From NCBI RefSeq assembly GCF_026343115.1, contig NZ_JAPEMC010000001.1:124001-188000 (forward strand): a DNA stretch of 64,000 bases, read 5' to 3'. Below, one piece after another: positions 38,410 to 46,803 of this stretch. Under the pieces are notes generated by a model. It had not been told where the DNA came from. It saw nothing but the letters and a program-made list of their open reading frames with translations, and searched no databases. This DNA is from Streptomyces sp. NBC_00102 (GTDB taxonomy: Bacteria; Actinomycetota; Actinomycetes; Streptomycetales; Streptomycetaceae). A program made the translations under genes and the position numbers. The number at the start of each line of letters is the position of its first letter. Position 1 is the stretch's first letter.

Positions 38410-39248
38410 GCGCACCCGCATCCGCCCACGACGAGGCGGCCCAGTGGTGGGCCACCGCCGTCAGCCACATCGAACCCGGCTCCATCGAACTGCGGGACCG
38501 ACCGGTGCAGGACCTGATCGGATCGGTCGGCCTGGTGGACATGATCTGGCTGCTGCTGCGGGGGGACCTCCCCTCACCCCGGCAGTCCGCCCTGCTGGAG
38601 GCCGCCCTCGTGTCGGGTGTCGACCACGGCCCGCAGGCGCCCTCGATCGCCGCGGCCCGCATGGCCGCGACCTGCGGCATCGGCCTCAACAGCGCGGTGG
38701 CCACCGGCGTCAACATGCTCGGCGACGTCCACGGCGGCGCCGGCCAGCAGTGCGTGCAGATGCTGGAGGAGATCCGCGCACACCACCTGGCCGGCGCGGA
38801 CTGGGACGCCGCGGCACGCGAGGTCATGGCGCTGTGGCAGGCCCGGTCCCGCTACCTCCCCGGATTCGGCCACCGTTTCCACCCCCTCGACCCGCGCCGC
38901 GATCCGCTGCTGCGGCTGACCGAGGAAGCGGTGGCGGCGGGGGTCGTGGCGGGCGACCACCTCCAGGCGGCACTCGCGGTCGAGCGCGCCCTGCGGGAAC
39001 GCCGCGCCGGAGCCCGCCCCGTACCGATGAACATCGACGGCGCCACGGCTGTCATCTACGCCGAGCTGGGTTTCCCCGCTCCGCTGGCCAGGGGCCTGTT
39101 CGTGTTGAGCCGGTCGGTGGGCATCCTGGCCCACGCCTGGGAGGAGACGGGGCAGGGCCGCCGGAACAAGGGCCCCATCCCGCGCTCCGTCCTCCCGGCT
39201 CGTCTGGCGCCGTCGCCTTCACGCCCCGCCGAGGAATCCGCGTCATAA
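38406..39248 (+). CDS. Citrate synthase-family / citryl-CoA lyase-like protein
   Basis: The 280-aa protein keeps citrate-synthase features: SGVDHGPQAPSIAAARMAA, MLGDVHGGAGQQCVQML, GFGHRFHPLDPR and NIDGATAVIYAELGFP. It lacks the large N-terminal part of true citrate synthases and matches the short citryl-CoA-lyase-like type. It is coupled (ATGA) to a CoA transferase. Together they could activate a hydroxy-acid with CoA and split it to acetyl-CoA plus an oxo-acid. This reaction is inferred. Confidence 0.85.
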   Translation: MSAPASAHDEAAQWWATAVSHIEPGSIELRDRPVQDLIGSVGLVDMIWLLLRGDLPSPRQSALLEAALVSGVDHGPQAPSIAAARMAATCGIGLNSAVATGVNMLGDVHGGAGQQCVQMLEEIRAHHLAGADWDAAAREVMALWQARSRYLPGFGHRFHPLDPRRDPLLRLTEEAVAAGVVAGDHLQAALAVERALRERRAGARPVPMNIDGATAVIYAELGFPAPLARGLFVLSRSVGILAHAWEETGQGRRNKGPIPRSVLPARLAPSPSRPAEESAS

Positions 39249-39251
39249 CCC

Positions 39252-39280
39252 TTGCCACACTCCGGCGGCGTCCTTAACGT
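39252..39280 (+). promoter_or_regulatory. Predicted promoter of the PQQ dehydrogenase gene
   Basis: TTGCCA (39252-39257), 17 bp, TAACGT (39275-39280), followed by ATGGAA. The same arrangement CCCTTGCCAC-N16-TARCGTATGGAA is found before pqqA, with identical spacing. It lies about 150 bp upstream of the dehydrogenase start. Confidence 0.7.
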
Positions 39281-39430
39281 ATGGAACCGCCTCACGGCAA
39301 CCATCGTGCGGGTCTGACAAACCGCACAGCGGACCAAGATCCGCTACTTCACTCTCTCAGCCCCCCGACTCCCCGCACGGACCACCAGGCGGACCCGGAC
39401 CCGGCAGGGGCATGTCACGAAAGAGGGTTC

Positions 39431-41581
39431 ATGGACAGACGTGGCTTTCTCGCCAGCGCGGCCGGCACCACAGCGGTCGCCACTCTTCTCGGTTCCTCAC
39501 CCGCCCAGGCAGTCGAATCCCGTACGGGAACGCTGGCCCTCCCCGTCCCCAAGCAGGCGTTCAAGCCGACGGAAGCCAACTTCCCCAAGGCGGGCGGCAA
39601 CCTGGCCAACCAGAACTACTCGTCCCTCAAGAAGATCACCCCGCGCAATGTGAAGCAGCTCGGCGGGGCATGGCACATCAACCTGGAGGGTGGAGACACC
39701 GGCCGCGCCCAGCAGTGCGCCGTCGTCGCCCAGGACGGCGTGCTCTACATCGCCACCACCCAGCAGAACATCTTCGCCGTCAACGGACGTACCGGCGCGG
39801 TGAAGTGGAAGACCAGCGTCGGCTCCGAGACCACCAACATGCGCGGAGTGGCCCTCGGCCAGGGTCTCGCCTTCACCATCTCGGGCGAGAACACGGTCTA
39901 CGCGCTGGACCAGAAGACCGGTGCGGTCGTCTGGACCAGGGCGATGCTCATCGAGGACCAGGGCGACCCTGGCTGCGACCCGGCCAGCGGCCAGTGCGGC
40001 GGCAGCAGGGGCAGTCTGGCCGGGGCGGTCGTCTACTGGGACGGCATGATCTACGTCGGCACCCAGGGCAGCACCGCGGGCGCCCGGGGCCGCGGCTACG
40101 GACTGGACGCGGCCACCGGCGAGGTCGTCTGGACCTTCTGGGGCACGCCCGGGCCCGGTGAGTTCGGGCACGACACCTGGGAGGGCGACACCTGGAAGAC
40201 GGGTGGCGCCGTGTGCTGGATCCACCCCGCGGTCGACCCGGAACTCGGCCTCGTCTACTGGACGTTCGGGAACCCCTACCCGCGTACCGACGGCTCCACC
40301 CGGGGCGGCGACAACCTCTTCGCCAACTGCCTGGTGGCCATCGACGCCAAGACGGGGAAGCGGCGCTGGCACTTCCAGTCCGTGCACCACGACATCTGGG
40401 ACTACGACGGGGTGATGTCCCCGGTCCTCGCGGACATCCAGATCGACGGCCGCAAGCGCAGGGTCGTCGTCTACGGCAGCAAGACCGGGATGTACTACAT
40501 CCTCGACCGCGCGACCGGTGACCCCGTGCACGGCATGGAGGAGCGCCCGGTGCCGCAACACGCGGCCCAGAAGACCGCTCCCACCCAGCCGTTCCCCGGC
40601 GGTGAGCCCTTCGTCGAGACCGAGCCGCGCATCGACAAGGCCACCCGGCCGGTTCCCTTCTACGCCACCGGCGGACTCTTCGAGGTGCACTGGGACCGGC
40701 CGACCATCCTCTACCCGGGGGCGGGCGGCGGCGCGGACTGGTCCTCCCCGTCCTTCAGCCACCGCACGGGGCTCGTCTACGTGGGCTACGGCCTGATCAA
40801 CTCCGCGTACTCCAACACCCACGGCGGCCGGGTCAACACCGCGCGCCCGCTCGGCGAGTACTTCGCCGGCGGAGTCGTGGCGGTCGACCCGCGTACCAAC
40901 ACCGTCTCCTGGCGGCAGGAGGGCGACTGGTCGCTGGCCCACGGCAACGGCGTCCTCTCGACCGCGAGCGGCGTCCTCTTCCAGGGGCGTCCCGACGGGG
41001 TCCTCACCGCCCTGGACGACGCGAACGGCGAGGAGTTGTGGACCTGGCAGTGCGGCGCGGGCGTCAACACGAGCCCGATGACGTACGAGGTCGACGGTGA
41101 GCAGTACGTCGCTGTGCTGGCCGGCGGAAACGGGCTGCCCTACCCGGACATCCCCAAGGGCGACCACCTCTGGGCGTTCAAGATCGGCGGGAAGGTCGGA
41201 CCGGCCACCGCGCCCGTACCCCCGTCGAAGCGCAACCAGATCCGCACCGCGGCGGTCAGCGGCACCACGGCGGGCAACACCGTCACGCTCGGCCGCGTCT
41301 GGGACAACGCCAAGGCCGCGCCCGGCGCCACCGAAAGCCTGGTGGCACAGAACGCCATGTCACCCCAGCACCTCGCCATCCCCCGGGGCACCACGGTCAC
41401 CTTCACCAACCCCGCCTCCAACAAGACCGCCCACGGCGCGGTCGCCTTCTTCGAGGCCGAGTTCGACACCGGGCTGCTCATGCCGGGCGAGTCGTACACG
41501 TACACCTTCGACACCCCGGGCGAGTTCTTCTACAACGACCCGGTCTCCCCGCAGAGCACCGGCAAGATCGTCGTTTCCTAG
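39431..41581 (+). CDS. Tat-exported PQQ-dependent dehydrogenase with degenerate cupredoxin domain
   Basis: The 716-aa protein starts with a twin-arginine signal (MDRRGFLASAAG... ending AQA near residue 27). Residues about 50-590 form a quinoprotein beta-propeller with repeated GAVVWTRA-like W motifs, a conserved WHFQSVHHDIWDYD region near 320 that holds the expected catalytic Asp, and GDWSLAHGNGVLSTASG. The last 110 residues look like a cupredoxin domain, but the usual Cys-x-x-His-x-x-x-x-Met ligands are replaced by YNDPVSPQSTGK, so a type 1 copper site is unlikely. The protein probably oxidises an alcohol or hydroxy-acid outside the membrane. The PQQ synthesis genes lie 1.6 kb downstream. 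Confidence 0.88.
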   Translation: MDRRGFLASAAGTTAVATLLGSSPAQAVESRTGTLALPVPKQAFKPTEANFPKAGGNLANQNYSSLKKITPRNVKQLGGAWHINLEGGDTGRAQQCAVVAQDGVLYIATTQQNIFAVNGRTGAVKWKTSVGSETTNMRGVALGQGLAFTISGENTVYALDQKTGAVVWTRAMLIEDQGDPGCDPASGQCGGSRGSLAGAVVYWDGMIYVGTQGSTAGARGRGYGLDAATGEVVWTFWGTPGPGEFGHDTWEGDTWKTGGAVCWIHPAVDPELGLVYWTFGNPYPRTDGSTRGGDNLFANCLVAIDAKTGKRRWHFQSVHHDIWDYDGVMSPVLADIQIDGRKRRVVVYGSKTGMYYILDRATGDPVHGMEERPVPQHAAQKTAPTQPFPGGEPFVETEPRIDKATRPVPFYATGGLFEVHWDRPTILYPGAGGGADWSSPSFSHRTGLVYVGYGLINSAYSNTHGGRVNTARPLGEYFAGGVVAVDPRTNTVSWRQEGDWSLAHGNGVLSTASGVLFQGRPDGVLTALDDANGEELWTWQCGAGVNTSPMTYEVDGEQYVAVLAGGNGLPYPDIPKGDHLWAFKIGGKVGPATAPVPPSKRNQIRTAAVSGTTAGNTVTLGRVWDNAKAAPGATESLVAQNAMSPQHLAIPRGTTVTFTNPASNKTAHGAVAFFEAEFDTGLLMPGESYTYTFDTPGEFFYNDPVSPQSTGKIVVS

Positions 41582-41888
41582 CTCCACGCCCTTCACCGCG
41601 CGCCACCTCTCCGATCGGGCGCCTCTCAGCCCGCCCGGCCCCTTCCGGCGCGAGAGCGACACGCGAGCCGCCCCGCACCCGCGGATCCGAGCCGCGCCAC
41701 GCGCCTGCGCAGGCACCTCCTCTCCCGGCCCCCGGCCGACAACCGCGCCGACGCGCCTCGCCGTGACACGGCCTTCTCCAGCACGTGCGACCCGTGGCAG
41801 CGGGCCGCCCGCTCTCTCCGGCTCCTGGGCACTCCGCTGCCGCGGCGTGCCGTTTCGGCGCACCCTCGACACAGAAGAGGACACACCC
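41582..41888. other. Gap between PQQ dehydrogenase and ThuA gene
   Basis: The 307 bp hold no believable gene; ORFs crossing it are shadows extending from the flanking genes. No strong hairpin or promoter was noticed. A GAGGA ribosome-binding site precedes the next gene. Confidence 0.5.
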
Positions 41889-42881
41889 ATGTCAGGAAGA
41901 ACGCTCCGGGCACGAGCCCAGAGCACCCGCACGGCCGTGCTCACCACCCTGGGACTGATGGTCGCCATGGTGGTCGCACTCATCGCCACCGGAACCCTCA
42001 GCGTCGCCCACGGGCGGATCGGCACCGGCGCGAAGGAACTGGGCGACCCGGACTACGGGGTCTGCCGCGGCCTCGACGACGACTGCTACCACGACTGGGG
42101 CAACTTCGACCCGGCCAAGGGCTACCGCATTCTGCTGTACACCCGTACGGCGGGCCCCCGCCACGCCAACCTCGGCCCCGCCCTGGCAGCCGGCCTCAAC
42201 CCGCCGCTGACCGACGCGAACGTCGTCCAGAAGGCCATGATCAAGCTGGGTGAGACGGGCGGTTTCCAGGTCGACTACACCGAGGACGTGGCTCAACTCG
42301 CCTCGCCGAACACCCTGTTCAAGTACAACGCAGTGGTCTTCTTCTCCACCAGCCGGGACGCGCTGGACGACTCCGCGCAGACTTCCCTGCGCCAGTACGT
42401 CCGAGGCGGCGGCGGCTTCGTCGGCATCCACAACGCCTTCGGCACCGAGTACAACTGGCCCTGGTACGAAGGCCTGTTGGGCAATGCCAACTTCTACGAC
42501 CACGGTGCCGCGCAGGCGGGCACCGTGCAGACGGTGGAGCGCAAGGACGTCTCCACCAAGGAGCTTCCGACCCGCTGGAACTTCACGGACGAGTGGTACA
42601 ACCTCGTGCCCTCCCCCACCAAGGTGCGCGTCCTCGCCAAGGTGGACGAGAGCACCCTCGCCAAGGGCGTGGCAGGCAACTACAACCACCCCGGCCACGG
42701 CGACAACCATCCGGTCGCCTGGTGCCAGTACTACGACGGCGGCCGGTCCTGGGTCACCACGCTGGGCCACGACGCCAAGGAGTTCACCACCGACGGCTCC
42801 TTCGCCGGCGCGACCGAGTTCCAGAAGCTGATCGTCGGCGGCATCCAGTCCGCCGCAGGCATGAAGCCCTTCTGCAAGTAG
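41889..42881 (+). CDS. ThuA-like domain exported protein
   Basis: The 330-aa protein has an N-terminal hydrophobic segment (about 16-38) serving as a signal or anchor, then a short Cys-containing stretch, and a ThuA-like fold: YRILLYTRTAGPRHANLG, FKYNAVVFFSTSRDALDDSAQ, GGGFVGIHNAFG and PVAWCQYYDGGRSWVTTLGHD. ThuA-like proteins are often fused to or encoded beside quinoprotein or glucose/sorbosone dehydrogenases. It lies between the PQQ dehydrogenase and the pqq genes and is followed by a strong terminator hairpin. Its role in the periplasmic oxidation is unknown. Confidence 0.87.
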   Translation: MSGRTLRARAQSTRTAVLTTLGLMVAMVVALIATGTLSVAHGRIGTGAKELGDPDYGVCRGLDDDCYHDWGNFDPAKGYRILLYTRTAGPRHANLGPALAAGLNPPLTDANVVQKAMIKLGETGGFQVDYTEDVAQLASPNTLFKYNAVVFFSTSRDALDDSAQTSLRQYVRGGGGFVGIHNAFGTEYNWPWYEGLLGNANFYDHGAAQAGTVQTVERKDVSTKELPTRWNFTDEWYNLVPSPTKVRVLAKVDESTLAKGVAGNYNHPGHGDNHPVAWCQYYDGGRSWVTTLGHDAKEFTTDGSFAGATEFQKLIVGGIQSAAGMKPFCK

Positions 42882-42895
42882 CCCGAGGCGCGCCT

Positions 42896-42941
42896 CCGGG
42901 CAGGTCGGCGGCACGGCACGCCGCTCCGCCGACCTGCCCGG
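42896..42941 (+). terminator. 16-bp perfect hairpin after ThuA gene
   Basis: Bases 42896-42911 pair perfectly with 42926-42941, leaving a 14-base loop. It begins 15 bp after the ThuA stop and precedes the pqqA promoter, so it probably separates the two units. Confidence 0.75.
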
Positions 42942-42983
42942 ACCGTGCGGCCGGCAGGCAACGGATCATCTCTGTCCCACCCC

Positions 42984-43012
42984 TTGCCACTGCCGCACAC
43001 CATGTCTAGCGT
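42984..43012 (+). promoter_or_regulatory. Predicted promoter of the pqq operon
   Basis: TTGCCA (42984-42989), 17 bp, TAGCGT (43007-43012), then ATGGAA. It matches the PQQ dehydrogenase promoter in both hexamers (one difference), spacing and flanks. The start of transcription would be about 175 bp before pqqA, leaving a long leader in which no riboswitch was recognised. Confidence 0.7.
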
Positions 43013-43195
43013 ATGGAAAGTCCCACCTGGCGGATCGTTGAAGCCACCCAGTGGTTGCACGGTGATCTCCGTGGCAATCCGTACCGCTGACAGCGCGGGC
43101 CTCCCCGCCCGATGCACGACCCGCGAACAATCGCCCTCATGGCGGCTCGCGGCTCCGCACCAGCCATCTTCGCCCCGTCCGGAAGGAACACCGAC

Positions 43196-43330
43196 ATGCT
43201 TGAGCCCACCACCGACGCCACCACCCAGCCGGCCGACACCACCACCACGCCCGCGAGTTGGAGCACGCCGGACTTCACGGTCGTCGACACGGCCATGGAA
43301 GTCACCGCCTACTCCCTCAACGCCCTCTAG
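43196..43330 (+). CDS. pqqA: PQQ precursor peptide PqqA
   Basis: The 44-aa peptide has a Thr/Pro-rich leader and the C-terminal core W-S-T-P-D-F-T-V-V-D-T-A-M-E-V-T-A-Y-S. The E-x-x-x-Y (EVTAY) supplies the Glu and Tyr that PqqE links to start PQQ formation. ATG 43196 follows GGAAGGA by nine bases. It is longer at its N-terminus than the common 23-29-residue PqqA. It is the first gene of pqqABCDE. Confidence 0.93.
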   Translation: MLEPTTDATTQPADTTTTPASWSTPDFTVVDTAMEVTAYSLNAL

Positions 43331-43341
43331 AAGAAGGCCCC

Positions 43342-44238
43342 GTGCTGCTGCTCACCCTGGGCACAGCGGCGGGCGGAGGAGTTCCTCAGTGGAACTGCGC
43401 GTGCCCCGGTTGCTCCGGGGCACGCGCCCACCCCGACCGCCGCCGCACCCACGACTCCCTCGCGGTCCTCGGCCCCGATCCGTCCTCCTGGTTCCTGGTC
43501 AACGCCGGTCCCGACGTCGCGGACCACCTGGAGGCGCATACCGCGCTGCGCCCCGGACCGGGCGACGAACGCACGCCGGTCGTCCGGGTCCTGCTCACCG
43601 ACGCCGAACTCGACCACACCATCGGGCTGCTGAGGCTGCGTGAGGCCCGGAACATCGAAGTCCACGCCACCGCTCCCGTCCGCCAGGCGCTGCGCGAACG
43701 CCTGGCGCTGGACACCACCCTCACCCCCTACACCACGCTGAGCTGGCACGATCTGCCTCAAGCCGGCGAGAAGCCGACGGACGTCGCCGGTATCGAGGTG
43801 TCCGCCGTCCACCTCTCCACCAAGCGTCCCCGGTACGCCGCCGACGCGCCCGAAGACAGCGGCTGGGTCGTAGCGGTCAGGTTGCACGACCCCGTCCGGG
43901 GCAGCACGGCCCTGTACGCCCCGGCACTCGCCGAATGGAGCGAGGAGTTCGGCGAAGAGGCCGCCGCGGCCGACTGCGTCTTCGTCGACGGAACGTTCTG
44001 GGACGACGAGGAACCGCGCCGACTGGGCATCTCCGCGCGCACCTCCACCGGGATGGGCCATCTGCCCATCGAAGGCCCCGGAGGCACTGCCGAACGCCTG
44101 GCGCCGCTGCCGGCCCGCTGCCTCTACACCCACTTCAACAACACGAATCCACTGGTCGACCCCTCCGCACCCGAGCACGGCATCCTCGCCGACCGGGGAC
44201 TCGAAGTGGCGCAGGACGGGATGGTGATCGAACTATGA
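43342..44238 (+). CDS. pqqB: PQQ biosynthesis protein PqqB
   Basis: The 298-aa metallo-beta-lactamase-fold protein begins MLLLTLGTAAGGGVPQWNC with a Cys-rich ACPGCSG, the PqqB N-terminal signature. LLTDAELDHTIGLL replaces the usual HxHxDH metal motif, as in other PqqB proteins. GTG 43342 follows GAAGG and lies 11 bases after pqqA. It overlaps pqqC (ATGA). It probably hydroxylates the Tyr-derived part of the intermediate. Confidence 0.95.
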   Translation: MLLLTLGTAAGGGVPQWNCACPGCSGARAHPDRRRTHDSLAVLGPDPSSWFLVNAGPDVADHLEAHTALRPGPGDERTPVVRVLLTDAELDHTIGLLRLREARNIEVHATAPVRQALRERLALDTTLTPYTTLSWHDLPQAGEKPTDVAGIEVSAVHLSTKRPRYAADAPEDSGWVVAVRLHDPVRGSTALYAPALAEWSEEFGEEAAAADCVFVDGTFWDDEEPRRLGISARTSTGMGHLPIEGPGGTAERLAPLPARCLYTHFNNTNPLVDPSAPEHGILADRGLEVAQDGMVIEL

Positions 44239-44993
44239 CGACAGCACCGGTACGGCCCGGCCCTGCAGCCGTACTCCCCGAGGCGCCGGACGGCGGCCCG
44301 CTGCCCCCTGCCGCGTTCGAGGCCGAACTGCGGGAGCTGGCGCGGAGCCGGTACCACGACGCCCACCCGTTCAACGCGCGGATGCACCGGGGAGAACTCA
44401 GCCCGGACGAACTGCGCACCTGGGTCGCCAACCGCTTCCACTACCAGTGCAGCATCCCCGTGAAGGACGCACTGATCCTCGCCAAACTGCCCGAGCCGGC
44501 CATGCGGCGCTCCTGGCTCCGCAGGATCCAGGACCACGACGGTCTCACCGACGACGAGGGTGGCATCGAGCGCTGGATTCGGCTCGGTGAGGCCGTGGGA
44601 CTGGACCGTGCGGAGCTGGAGTCGGGCAGGAACGTCCTGCCCGGGGTGCGTTTCGCCGTCGACGGTTACGTCAACTTCTGCCGACTCAACCCCGCTCTGG
44701 AAGCCGTCGCCTCCTCACTCACCGAGCTGTGCGCACCGAACATCATGATGACCCGCCTGGAAACGTTCCCCGTCCACTACCCCTGGATCGAGGAATCCGG
44801 TCTCGCCTACTTCCGCAGCCGGGTTCCGCAGGGGCGCCGTGACGGCGCCGAGGCGCTGACCTGGGTGACCGACTGGGCACGGACCCGCGAGGCCCAACTC
44901 CGCGCGCTGTCGGCGCTGGCTTTCAAGTGCGACGTCCTGTGGTCCCTGCTCGACGCGGTGGAGCACGGCGGCAGGCCCGGGAGCGCGCGATGA
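44235..44993 (+). CDS. pqqC: Pyrroloquinoline-quinone synthase PqqC
   Basis: The 252-aa helical oxidase has RYHDAHPFNARMHRGELS near residue 36, NRFHYQCSIPVKDALILAKLP, and NIMMTRLETFPVHYPWIEESGLAYFRSR with the His/Tyr/Arg of the active cavity. It performs the final ring closure and oxidation to PQQ. It is coupled by overlaps to pqqB and pqqD. Confidence 0.96.
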   Translation: MTTAPVRPGPAAVLPEAPDGGPLPPAAFEAELRELARSRYHDAHPFNARMHRGELSPDELRTWVANRFHYQCSIPVKDALILAKLPEPAMRRSWLRRIQDHDGLTDDEGGIERWIRLGEAVGLDRAELESGRNVLPGVRFAVDGYVNFCRLNPALEAVASSLTELCAPNIMMTRLETFPVHYPWIEESGLAYFRSRVPQGRRDGAEALTWVTDWARTREAQLRALSALAFKCDVLWSLLDAVEHGGRPGSAR

Positions 44994-45259
44994 CCGCTCC
45001 CGACGCCTCCTGGTGCCCACGGCTGGTACCGGCTGTCGTCCTGCGGCACGACCGAACGCGGGGGAAGGACGTGCTGCTGATGCCCGAACGCGTCGTGGTA
45101 CTGGAGGGCAGCGCCCGCCGGGTGATGGAGCTGTGCGACGGTACGCGCACGGTGGCGCGGATCACGGACGAGTTGCGGGAGCGGTTTCCCGGAGCTCCCG
45201 TCGATACGGAGGTGGGTCCGTTCGTGGAGCGGCTCCGCGAGAAAGGCTGGATCAGGTGA
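44990..45259 (+). CDS. pqqD: PqqA-binding chaperone PqqD
   Basis: The 89-aa protein has the PqqD/RRE fold features VLLMPERVVVLEGSARRVMELCDGTRTVARI and a final LREKGWI. It binds PqqA and presents it to the radical SAM enzyme PqqE. It overlaps pqqC (ATGA) and pqqE (GTGA). Confidence 0.93.
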   Translation: MTAPDASWCPRLVPAVVLRHDRTRGKDVLLMPERVVVLEGSARRVMELCDGTRTVARITDELRERFPGAPVDTEVGPFVERLREKGWIR

Positions 45260-46377
45260 CCGCGACTACCCCACCGCCTCCGTGGGCGCTCCTGGCGGAA
45301 CTGACCCACGCCTGCCCGCTGCACTGCGGGTACTGCTCCAACCCGCTCGAACTGAAACGACGTTCACGTGAGTTGTCGGCCACCGAATGGGCGGACGTCT
45401 TCCGCCAGGCGGCCGACCTGGGCGTGCTGCAGACTCACCTCTCGGGCGGCGAGCCGCTGCTCCGGAGGGACCTGGAGGAGATCACGGCCGGCGCCGAACA
45501 GGCGGACATCTATACCCAGTTGGTCACCAGCGGCTCAGGGCTCACCGAGAGTCGGCTCACCGCGCTCGCGTCGGCGGGGCTGCGTAGCGTCCAGCTCTCC
45601 GTACAGCACGCGGACCCCGATGCCTCGGACCGCATCGCGGGCAGCAGGGCGTTCGCCGCGAAGGAGGCCGCAGCGGCACTCGTCCGGGAAGCGGAGCTGC
45701 CACTCGGCGTCAACGTCGTCCTGCACCGGCACAATCTGGACGCGATCGACGGCCTCGTGGAGCTGGCCCTCCGCTGGAAGGCCGACCGCATCGAGCTGGC
45801 CAACACCCAGTTCTACGGCTGGGGTCTGCTGAACCGGGACGCCCTCATGCCCGACCGCGACCAACTCGCCCGAGCCGTGGCCTCGGTGAGCCGGTGGAGA
45901 GAACGGCTGGAGGGCAGGCTCGACATCGTGTGGGTCGCACCCGACTACTTCGACGGGGTGGCGAAACCCTGCATGGGCGGCTGGGGAGCGGTCTCCCTCA
46001 CCGTCACCCCCGACGGCACGGTCCTGCCGTGCCCCGCGGCCGCCACCCTGCCGGGCCTCGACCCGGTCAACGTACGCGACCACCCGCTGCGCTGGATCTG
46101 GGAGGAGTCGAAGGCATTCAACCTCTACCGCGGCGAGGAGTGGATGCCCTCCCCCTGCCGGAGCTGCGAACGCCGCGCACAGGACTTCGGCGGCTGCCGC
46201 TGCCAGGCCTTCGCCCTCACCGGCGACGCGACCCGCACGGACCCGGCCTGCTCGCTCTCCCCCGACCACGCCATGCTGACCGCGCTCACCCGCACTCCCC
46301 CAGGTGATCTGTCCACCGTCGTCCCGCGTCGGCCTACCGTCGGCCCTCGGGCGTCAGCGGACGCCCATCGGCCCTGA
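45256..46377 (+). CDS. pqqE: Radical SAM enzyme PqqE
   Basis: The 373-aa enzyme has the radical-SAM CPLHCGYC near residue 20 and a C-terminal SPASM region with conserved Cys in KPCMGGWG, LPCPAA, SPCRSCERRAQDFGGCRCQA and PACS. It joins the Glu and Tyr side chains of PqqA. GTG 45256 overlaps pqqD. No pqqF-type peptidase is encoded after it. A GGGCGTC/GACGCCC hairpin (46349-46366) lies in its last codons. Confidence 0.95.
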   Translation: MTATTPPPPWALLAELTHACPLHCGYCSNPLELKRRSRELSATEWADVFRQAADLGVLQTHLSGGEPLLRRDLEEITAGAEQADIYTQLVTSGSGLTESRLTALASAGLRSVQLSVQHADPDASDRIAGSRAFAAKEAAAALVREAELPLGVNVVLHRHNLDAIDGLVELALRWKADRIELANTQFYGWGLLNRDALMPDRDQLARAVASVSRWRERLEGRLDIVWVAPDYFDGVAKPCMGGWGAVSLTVTPDGTVLPCPAAATLPGLDPVNVRDHPLRWIWEESKAFNLYRGEEWMPSPCRSCERRAQDFGGCRCQAFALTGDATRTDPACSLSPDHAMLTALTRTPPGDLSTVVPRRPTVGPRASADAHRP

Positions 46378-46766
46378 GCACCGCGGACGCCGTACAAAGG
46401 AGGCGGCACCGGACAGGGCGAGGCGTCACGAGCACCCCCATCCAGAGCTCGGGCGAGGTCATGGGCCATCCCTGACGGCCCGCTGGGCGAGCTCGTACAC
46501 GCTCACGGCCGGTGCAGCCGGGGGCAGCGTGGAGTTCCTGTTCCAAGTGCGTCAGGACGGGCACGGGCTGCCGCGAGCCGAGAAGATCGGAGGCTGTAGG
46601 CGGTGGCGGCGCCTTCGTGGACGCCGGCTTCGGCCGCGATCTTCGCCGTGGCGGCGCCGGGCTGATCCCTGTCGTGGAGCCTGGCGAGCAGAGCGGCACC
46701 GGCAGGTAGGAACCTGCAGGTGAAAACGGGCACCTCTCTCTACGTATTCGCAGGTCAAAGGAGTTT
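46378..46766. other. Gene-free region between pqqE and MerR gene
   Basis: No believable gene was found; ORFs on both strands have poor codon bias. A minus-strand frame near 46620-46730 gives a short helix-turn-helix-like stretch (AATAKIAAEAGV) but no full protein, perhaps a remnant. Base composition shifts to AT-rich toward 46740, where the MerR promoter lies. Confidence 0.4.
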
Positions 46767-46796
46767 TTGACTTCGAGTACTTCAAGTTTTTACAGT
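46767..46796 (+). promoter_or_regulatory. MerR-type promoter, probably leaderless
   Basis: TTGACT (46767-46772) and TACAGT (46791-46796) are separated by 18 bp, and the spacer region holds the dyad ACTT-CG-AGTACT-TC-AAGT (46770-46787). A long spacer with a dyad inside is typical of MerR-controlled promoters. Transcription would begin at about 46803, at or next to the GTG start of the MerR gene (46804), so its mRNA is likely to be leaderless. Confidence 0.75.
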
Positions 46797-46803
46797 CGAT
46801 GGA

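Noticed and set aside
42941..43195. Riboswitch in the pqqA leader
   Set aside because: The leader is long but no known riboswitch motif or conserved stem set could be recognised by eye.
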